Shown: positions 6,283 to 10,950 of the stretch, in pieces
How the letters are laid out: the number at the start of each line of letters is the position of its first letter
How positions within the stretch are numbered: position 1 is the stretch's first letter
Source: Myxococcales bacterium
Lineage (GTDB): Bacteria; Myxococcota_A; Polyangia; Polyangiales; Polyangiaceae
DNA: 10,950 nucleotides
NCBI GenBank assembly: GCA_023248785.1
Contig: JAHFDX010000065.1
Span: forward strand, 1 to 10,950
Direction of reading: 5' to 3'
Position numbers and translations under genes: made by a program
The notes under the pieces: model-generated
Seen by the model: only the letters and a program-made list of their open reading frames with translations
Database searches by the model: none
Told to the model about the DNA's origin: nothing

Positions 6283-7139
6283 CACCGCACCATGAGGGTG
6301 TCACTGGTTAACGTGGCTTGGGCGTGTCCGTGCAGTTCGGCAAGGAGCATGGCTACTTCCTCCTTTGTGAAGTTGACGAACCAACGATCGGCTCGCTTCT
6401 CGATACTGGGCAAACCCTTGCCTCGCACTGTGTCGGCAATCACAACGCTCGGCTTGCCGGTTGCGTAAGGAAGCGTGCCGAATGCTCCACGCAGCGCCAC
6501 AAACGAATGGCCGTCTATGCGCGAGACGCTTGCTCCAAATGCCTCGAATTTCGCACCGAGCGGCTCTAAGGGAATGAGCTCTTCGGTGCGAATGTTCGCC
6601 TGAAACTCGTTACGATCGACAATGACAACCAGGTTGTCGAGCTTGTGTGCACTTGCCACCAGAAGCGCTTCCCACACGGAACCTTCGTTGAGCTCACCGT
6701 CACCAAGAATGACGAACACCCGATGCTTCGACTTGCGCATCCGAAGATCCATGGCGATGCCGGACGCAACCGAAAGCAAATGCCCAAGCGAGCCCGAGTG
6801 AAATTCAATGCCCGCAATCGCACGGTTCGGATGCCAATAGATCGAATCGGTCGTCTTCAAGTGATTTTGGAGTCGCTCGCGCTCGATGTACCCAAGCTCG
6901 GCCAGCGTGCCGTATAGCGCAGGCACATCATGCCCTTTTGACAGAAGCAAGTAGTCGCGTTCGGGATCGGTGACGCGCTCGGGGGTGATGTCGAGCACCT
7001 CCTTATACAGATACGCAAGCAGGTCTGTGCACGAGAGCGATGCACCAATGAAACAGCCGCCGTTCGTGGACAAGCGAACGATGTGCTCGCGCACGCGGAG
7101 GGCAAGCTCAGACAGCGCAAGGTCGGCAGAGGCGTTCAT
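6282..7139 (-). CDS. Transketolase-like ThDP enzyme, N-terminal (diphosphate-binding) subunit
   Basis: This 285-residue protein is the PP domain half of a transketolase. The ThDP/Mg motif runs from GDG (146-148) to DRN (175-177), with the family spacing of about 28 residues; many members have DNN. SKGH (67-70) gives the active-site histidine, and HSGSLGH (114-120) matches the conserved HxxGSLGxG-like loop. VRGKGLP (about 238-245) near the end is the transketolase substrate-loop motif. The family transfers a two-carbon ketol unit between ketose and aldose phosphates in the cytoplasm. GGAG at 7148-7151 lies 8 nt before the ATG at 7139. That ATG overlaps the cytidylyltransferase stop as ATGA. 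The separate, directly adjacent C-terminal subunit completes the enzyme. Presence inside a sugar-acid operon implies a dedicated substrate, perhaps making or consuming the sugar that the aminotransferase and SDR process (inference). Confidence 0.9.
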   Translation of the reverse strand: MNASADLALSELALRVREHIVRLSTNGGCFIGASLSCTDLLAYLYKEVLDITPERVTDPERDYLLLSKGHDVPALYGTLAELGYIERERLQNHLKTTDSIYWHPNRAIAGIEFHSGSLGHLLSVASGIAMDLRMRKSKHRVFVILGDGELNEGSVWEALLVASAHKLDNLVVIVDRNEFQANIRTEELIPLEPLGAKFEAFGASVSRIDGHSFVALRGAFGTLPYATGKPSVVIADTVRGKGLPSIEKRADRWFVNFTKEEVAMLLAELHGHAQATLTSDTLMVR

Positions 7140-7939
7140 TGATTGGTCTCCAGGATTCTTGTTTGATCCGTGGTCACCGTGCGCAATTGATCCAAATGAT
7201 GGCGGTACCAGTTCACACCGCAGAATTTCTTATTGAGTGCGTCGACTTCCGGGTGCGCATCGAGATAACGTAAGATGTCGTCGAGCGAAAAAATCGGCCG
7301 CGCGGGCTTGTAAAGCGCGTCGAAAACGGCCGCAAGCATGGCGTAGTCCTCCGCGTAATCAACAGTAAGACGACGCGTCATCGACTCGTCCTCTCCGGTT
7401 TCCCAAACAACATTCGCAAGCCGAAATCGAGCAGGCTGATCCCATAGGAACGGGGTTGTGTGCTCACGTTCGTGAGGCTTGTTCGCCTCCTTCGCGGCAA
7501 TTGACAACGCGTTGAACGTCATCACCTCAACATCGTTTCCATCGGGGTACGTGGCCGGATACAGATTCGACACAAAGTCGAGACCCGGTTCATACGCACC
7601 AAGCACGCGGTCGATCACGCGTGGATCGATGAGCGGGCAGTCCGAAGGGATCTTCACAACGAGCTCGGCCCGATGCGCAGCCGCCGCTTGATAGTGACGA
7701 TCGAGCAAGTCTGTTGGATGGCCGCGAAACACTGGAATGCTGTGTCGCTCGCAAAGTCTAACGATCATGTCGTCGACCGGATCGGTCGTGGTCGCTACCA
7801 CGATTTCGAAAGGTGTATGCGCCGCGCGCACTCGTTCGACCATGCGCACAAGCAATGGTGCGCCGGCGAGCGGAAGGAGCACCTTACCGGGCAAACGTGT
7901 TGAACCCGTGCGCGCCTGAATGACAACGAGGATTTTCAT
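7136..7939 (-). CDS. SpsF-type cytidylyltransferase (probable CMP-sugar acid synthetase)
   Basis: This 267-residue nucleotidyltransferase of the SpsF/CMP-Kdo-synthetase superfamily has the N-terminal nucleotide-binding loop IQARTGSTRLPGKV at 7-20. VVATTTDPVDD follows at 47-57. SDCPLIDP (99-106) holds metal-binding aspartate. YPDGNDVEVM lies at 131-140, HEREHTTPF at 156-164 and LTVDYAEDYA at 191-200; all are familiar in SpsF proteins of spore-coat and surface-sugar loci. Activity is expected to be transfer of CMP from CTP onto the anomeric carbon of a 3-deoxy sugar acid, forming the donor for a glycosyltransferase. An in-frame start at 8032 would add 31 residues that merely traverse the upstream gene. 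The ATG at 7939 fits the family N-terminus (MKILVVIQAR) and overlaps the upstream stop as ATGA. Together with the NeuB-like synthase and the phosphatase it completes a condense-dephosphorylate-activate sequence. Confidence 0.88.
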   Translation of the reverse strand: MKILVVIQARTGSTRLPGKVLLPLAGAPLLVRMVERVRAAHTPFEIVVATTTDPVDDMIVRLCERHSIPVFRGHPTDLLDRHYQAAAAHRAELVVKIPSDCPLIDPRVIDRVLGAYEPGLDFVSNLYPATYPDGNDVEVMTFNALSIAAKEANKPHEREHTTPFLWDQPARFRLANVVWETGEDESMTRRLTVDYAEDYAMLAAVFDALYKPARPIFSLDDILRYLDAHPEVDALNKKFCGVNWYRHHLDQLRTVTTDQTRILETNQ

Positions 7940-8973
7940 AGGTCGATCCGCAGGTAGGACAATGGTGAAGCCTTCATCGGACCGTCTGAAAGACGAGGCG
8001 GTGGCACATCCATCCGAAGAAGTTCGCGACACACATTTGCAATGTTTCGGGCAGAAGTTCCGCCGTTTTGGTTGGGGGTTAAGCGACGAACTTCGTCGAC
8101 ATTGAAGCTAGTAAAAACTTCCTTTCCAAGTGCAAAGCCCACGTACACGACCGAAGACCACCGCGTAATCAATACGTCGCAGTTCGCAATCATTTCCTCG
8201 GCGCTTCCCGTCGAAAAAATGAGCGCATGCGGAGCGAGCGATTTGATCTCTTGAGTCGCCCTTTCTACGTGTTCATTCGGATGTAGCTTGAACAGAAGTG
8301 CACGCCCTGCCGCAATGCGAAGGGCACGTTTAACGAGCTCGGTTCGATCGTCTGCGTGAGCGGTTTCACGCAGGTCGGAAGTGCAAACGAGTACGTACCC
8401 TTTGTGTGGGAACGTGTTGTTGTAAAACCGCTTGCAGTCATCAAAATTGGGTATGCCAGTGACCGCCAACTTGGCTCGATCGATGCCGCGTTCGACGAAG
8501 AAATCCCGGAAGCCCTCACTTGCTACACAGAACGTGTCGTACGTGTGGCTCATGCCGGTCATACCCGTGCCGGCGAGCCACCTTGGTACAAAAGGCAAGC
8601 GTTTGACCCATCGGTATTCCCATCCGTCGGGATCCACCGCGCCCTCCTGGCAGAGCACAACCTTCGTGTTCCAAATGTTTCGCGGCAGGATCACGTCGGA
8701 GCACGTCACCACGAGATCGTACGAACCTTCGCGCCCGCGATAGTCGATCGATAGCCCGTGATCTCGCAGATAGTCGAAGCACCACGCAGCCCTCTTCGTT
8801 CCGGCAATCGTCGTTTCGGCGAGGCCGATGAGCACGCCGACGTGCGTCATTCCCGTGCCATAGAACGGCGTAAACCGCTGCTCACACTCACCCAGCTCGT
8901 TCGCGACTGCGTGCAACTGTGTAGTTTGGTTGAGCGAACCGCAGATAAAGAGAATGCGCTTACGTTCGTCCAT
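7936..8973 (-). CDS. GT-B-like glycosyl/glycerophosphotransferase, uncertain specificity
   Basis: From the ATG at 8973 the protein is 345 residues with a two-lobed, GT-B-like appearance. An N-terminal Rossmann-like start ILFICGSLNQTTQLHAVANEL (7-27) resembles UDP-GlcNAc 2-epimerase-like and CDP-glycerol glycerophosphotransferase-like proteins. A central FCVASEGFRDFFVERGI (148-164) and VTGIPNFDD (171-179) match the 'identify peptide, then G-x-P/N' pattern of such transferases. FKLHPNE (228-234) follows. The C-terminal block STGSAEEMIANCDVLITRWSSVVYVG (254-279) is the classic acceptor/donor phosphate-binding region with tandem serines. There are no membrane helices, so it is probably cytoplasmic or peripheral. 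As the only transferase-like protein in the operon it is the best candidate to use the CMP-sugar acid, but it could serve another donor. The GTG at 8997 is a possible longer start, but a Shine-Dalgarno favours 8973. Confidence 0.7.
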   Translation of the reverse strand: MDERKRILFICGSLNQTTQLHAVANELGECEQRFTPFYGTGMTHVGVLIGLAETTIAGTKRAAWCFDYLRDHGLSIDYRGREGSYDLVVTCSDVILPRNIWNTKVVLCQEGAVDPDGWEYRWVKRLPFVPRWLAGTGMTGMSHTYDTFCVASEGFRDFFVERGIDRAKLAVTGIPNFDDCKRFYNNTFPHKGYVLVCTSDLRETAHADDRTELVKRALRIAAGRALLFKLHPNEHVERATQEIKSLAPHALIFSTGSAEEMIANCDVLITRWSSVVYVGFALGKEVFTSFNVDEVRRLTPNQNGGTSARNIANVCRELLRMDVPPPRLSDGPMKASPLSYLRIDL

Positions 8974-10033
8974 GCGTCTCACCGTCCACAGCCCCACTGG
9001 CCCGTCTAAAAGAAACGCCCATCACGATCCATGCGAGATAACCGATGCCTACGTACACCAATTCTTTCGCGCGTTTGAGCACCACGAACGCGGTTGCCAC
9101 CGAAGCGGCGTCGGTCAAGCCCAAGGCCGAAAAGCAGCGCAGGTATCCCAGGTCCTGAAAAAACAGACCCGCCGGCGCAAAGAAGAAAAAATTCCGAAGC
9201 AACGACAGGCCCGCTTCGAACGCAAGAACCTGAACGAATGCCGCGTTCGCGCCGAGCACCCGGAGAATGAGCCAGCTCTCCACCGACTCACAGAACCACG
9301 CCAAAAGGAAAAATGCTGTCGTGAGGCCCTTTGGCACGGGGCCGCGATCGTCAAGCACCGAGAGCTGCGCGTCAGTTTGTACGAATGCCCCTTTTCTCGA
9401 AGTGAAGAACGCGCCCACGCGTCCCGGAAGCTTCGAGAGCCAATGTTGGATCCGTGTGGCGACAGAGCCACGCGTGAGCGAAGCACCCACTCCAAGTGAG
9501 AGCCCCATGGGGACAAACGCTGAAATGAACACGAGCCAAGGCAAACCTTGGGTACCAATAAGTTCGCGAGAGTGCGCCGCTAAGACGCCACCGCCGCAAA
9601 GGACGCTAAGGGCAATGTAAAGACCGTGCGATCGCATCACGATCCACTTTTTTCCGAGCGTCGCAGCCACAGCATCTGGCATAGCAACGCCCGCTCGGTC
9701 ACGAAGTAGCAGCGGCGACAGCGTTTCTGCAAACACAGCACCCGCGGGAAGGCTCACGTTGAGAGCTTCCGTGCAGAGGCGAATCGCAAAAAGGCGGGGC
9801 ACCGGGGGGCGGGCGCGAAGGCGCGCGAAAAGAAGTCGCCAGCCAATGCTGTCAAAGCAAAGCGCCACAAAATACGGAACGAGAATCAGCACGACAGAAA
9901 GACCCGCTTTGCGCACGAGGCCGATCACTTGCGTTAGGTCCTGACGCGAGAGGAGCACGAAAAAAGCAGCGAGCGACCCGATGAACGCGAGGGTGCGAAC
10001 GATGTTTCGTAGAGAATTTCCCTTTTTCCTCAC
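8960..10033 (-). CDS. Polytopic flippase-like membrane protein (LPG synthase TM / UPF0104 family)
   Basis: This 357-residue integral membrane protein has about seven or eight hydrophobic segments (near 12-28, 44-62, 131-152, 163-184, 235-258, 264-292, 306-320 and 325-342) and lacks the soluble lysyl-transferase domain of MprF. NVSLPAGAVFAE (92-103) and PAGLFFQDLGY (287-297) correspond to the two conserved polar/proline motifs of the UPF0104/COG0392 family. LKRAKELVYVGIGYL (319-333) matches the family's terminal helix. Members include MprF membrane domains, hopanoid-associated HpnL and many proteins in glycan loci thought to move lipids or lipid-linked sugars. The start is GTG at 10033, with GGGAG at 10039-10043 and a 5-nt spacer. 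It is the first gene of the minus-strand operon, 61 nt from the divergent gene. A role in moving the lipid carrier or glycolipid made by the operon is inferred. Confidence 0.82.
   Translation of the reverse strand: MRKKGNSLRNIVRTLAFIGSLAAFFVLLSRQDLTQVIGLVRKAGLSVVLILVPYFVALCFDSIGWRLLFARLRARPPVPRLFAIRLCTEALNVSLPAGAVFAETLSPLLLRDRAGVAMPDAVAATLGKKWIVMRSHGLYIALSVLCGGGVLAAHSRELIGTQGLPWLVFISAFVPMGLSLGVGASLTRGSVATRIQHWLSKLPGRVGAFFTSRKGAFVQTDAQLSVLDDRGPVPKGLTTAFFLLAWFCESVESWLILRVLGANAAFVQVLAFEAGLSLLRNFFFFAPAGLFFQDLGYLRCFSALGLTDAASVATAFVVLKRAKELVYVGIGYLAWIVMGVSFRRASGAVDGETHGRT
8978..8983 (-). promoter_or_regulatory. Ribosome binding site deciding the GT-B-like start
   Basis: In minus orientation GGTGAG sits 4 nt before the ATG at 8973, inside the 3' end of the flippase-like gene. 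The GTG at 8997 has no comparable motif. This site therefore supports a 14-nt overlap (8960-8973) and translational coupling with the upstream gene. Confidence 0.5.
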
Positions 10034-10094
10034 GTGTGCTCCCGCCGCATAACCGATTTCGACGGAAGCCGCATGTGATACAATTCTGCATCCG
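10034..10094. promoter_or_regulatory. Divergent intergenic region, likely promoters for both directions
   Basis: This 61-nt gap separates the minus-strand operon from the plus-strand gene, so it should hold at least one promoter each way unless they lie inside genes. On the plus strand TACAAT (10079-10084) resembles a sigma-70 -10 box. A poor -35-like TTTCGA lies 16 nt upstream. A start of transcription about 6-7 nt past it would fall almost on the ATG at 10095, implying a leaderless or near-leaderless message. For the minus strand I find only the ribosome binding site and no convincing -35/-10 pair. Confidence 0.4.
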
Positions 10095-10919
10095 ATGGAT
10101 CGCGAACCTGTGAGCCCGGCGCTGGCGGCGTCGCTCGATGCGCTCGCGACGCGTTACGCAGCGCACGATTCCCAGGCGCTCGAAGAGTGGCTCACGCGCC
10201 TCGCACGACCCCTGATTTCACAGTTCACCGAAAGTACAAAGGATCAAGAAACCGCCGTCGAGCTTGCACTCGTGACATTCGCGCGGCTGCACCAAGAACG
10301 TCGTGAGCGAAGAGAGCGAGGTGCGCTTGCCTGGCTGATGGGCGTCGCCGAAGATGTTCTTCAAGAGGAGCGCACGCGACGAAGCGCAAGTGAGCCATGG
10401 TCGCTTTCGTCGGCCTGCATGTCCGCCGAAATTGAACTGTTGGACAGCACCGATCGCGCCCGGGAGATCGAGCAAAATTGGCCGTCGATTGCGTCGCTAT
10501 TCCCTGTCCTGGCCGCAGACCTGTCGTGGCAACGCGCATTGCGAACAGCTCGGCCCATATGGGCGATCGCGGGGGTGCTCGTGGCTTTTGCGACGGCGTT
10601 CGTGCTCGCAACGGGGCAACGGGGTCCTGTTCTAGGGTGGTTAGGTCTCGACTGCATGACCGAAATCGCGTTCGTGGGGACAGGGAGTTACATCCTCGCC
10701 TCCGCATTGATGGTGGTTACGAAACGGCCTCACGCAGCGCCTTGGCTCGCAACGATTGCGGGGCTCGGTGCGATGGCAGCAAGCGCTTGGAGGCTTTTTC
10801 GATGTGCGGGCGCGGGGTCGTGGCCCCATTCGCTCCTGTTTCACGTAGGAGGGATTGCCGTTGCTGTGCTGCTAGGCGCGAGCAGTAGCGTCCGGTTGCT
10901 TCGAACTGCAAGGGAGTGA
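10095..10919 (+). CDS. Putative sigma-region-2-like / NrsF-like membrane anti-sigma fusion protein
   Basis: This 274-residue protein has two parts. Residues 30-97 resemble ECF sigma factor region 2: a charged helical start, DQETAVELALVTFARLHQER (50-69), then GALAWLMGVAEDVLQEERTRR (76-96), which mirrors the region-2 WLxxIAxNxxxDxxRRxx helix. No helix-turn-helix region 4 follows. After a linker, residues 155-173, 189-208, 217-236 and 245-264 form four likely membrane helices. C187, C237 and the HSLLFH pair (H245, H250) resemble the Cys/His pattern of NrsF/DUF1109 anti-sigma proteins as I remember it. The gene may be a membrane-tethered regulator or a degenerate relic that binds another sigma or anti-sigma factor. 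The ATG at 10095 has no Shine-Dalgarno. The frame is open back to a stop at 10050, with no better start. It is divergent from the operon and could regulate it (inference). The domain assignment is tentative. Confidence 0.6.
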   Translation: MDREPVSPALAASLDALATRYAAHDSQALEEWLTRLARPLISQFTESTKDQETAVELALVTFARLHQERRERRERGALAWLMGVAEDVLQEERTRRSASEPWSLSSACMSAEIELLDSTDRAREIEQNWPSIASLFPVLAADLSWQRALRTARPIWAIAGVLVAFATAFVLATGQRGPVLGWLGLDCMTEIAFVGTGSYILASALMVVTKRPHAAPWLATIAGLGAMAASAWRLFRCAGAGSWPHSLLFHVGGIAVAVLLGASSSVRLLRTARE

Positions 10920-10939
10920 ACTTCGGAAAGGGCCGAGTG

Positions 10940-10950
10940 ATGCGGCGTAG
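10940..10950 (+). CDS. Possible start of a next plus-strand gene, cut by window edge
   Basis: An ATG at 10940, preceded in frame by GTG at 10937, follows GGAAAGGG (10925-10932) with a 7-nt spacer, a good ribosome binding site. It starts 21 nt after the stop of the putative sigma/anti-sigma gene, so a co-transcribed downstream gene is plausible. Only three codons and part of a fourth are visible, and nothing can be said of the product. Confidence 0.3.

Noticed and set aside
5908..6468. Plus-strand open frame (186 codons) spanning the transketolase subunit junction
   Set aside because: Both transketolase halves on the minus strand carry intact catalytic motifs, and the antisense frame shows no family features.

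Overview
The window is about 57-58% GC by eye and gene-dense. It reads as a bacterial chromosome segment devoted to surface glycan or glycolipid chemistry. The OPA-type transporter at the left edge and the anti-sigma-like membrane domain at the right edge resemble proteins I associate with Myxococcota and related former deltaproteobacteria. That placement is an impression from remembered protein style, not a computed result.

Layout: eleven genes lie on the minus strand (about 10,033 down to 1) and are probably one operon. One gene lies divergently on the plus strand (10,095-10,919), and a possible further plus-strand start sits at the extreme right edge. In minus-strand transcription order the operon encodes: a polytopic flippase-like membrane protein of the LPG-synthase-TM/UPF0104 type; a GT-B-like transferase; an SpsF-type cytidylyltransferase; the N-terminal and then the C-terminal subunit of a split transketolase; a class III (glutamate-1-semialdehyde type) aminotransferase; a short-chain dehydrogenase; a KdsC/YrbI-type HAD phosphatase; a NeuB-like sugar-acid synthase; a sterol desaturase/fatty acid hydroxylase family protein; and an OPA-type major facilitator transporter cut by the window edge. 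Most junctions from the flippase gene to the phosphatase gene overlap by 1-14 nt (ATGA, TGATG and similar), which indicates translational coupling.

Joint function (inference): NeuB-like synthase, KdsC-like phosphatase and SpsF cytidylyltransferase form the logical core of a 3-deoxy-2-ulosonic (nonulosonic or related) acid pathway running through a phosphorylated intermediate. The steps are condensation with PEP, dephosphorylation and CMP activation. The usual precursor enzymes of sialic, legionaminic or pseudaminic acid (NeuC, LegB/PseB, LegC/PseC, N-acetyltransferases) are absent from the window. In their place stand a split transketolase, a class III aminotransferase and an SDR. This suggests an unusual amino sugar acid whose carbon skeleton is rearranged by a ThDP enzyme. 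The GT-B protein and the flippase-like protein would transfer it and move or anchor its carrier. The desaturase-like protein may tailor a lipid. This module is the most interesting content of the window.

The divergent plus-strand gene looks like an ECF-sigma region-2-like domain fused to a four-helix membrane domain resembling NrsF/DUF1109 anti-sigma proteins. I saw no rRNA, tRNA, CRISPR array, insertion sequence or clear rho-independent terminator. No stretch over 100 bases lacks a gene.
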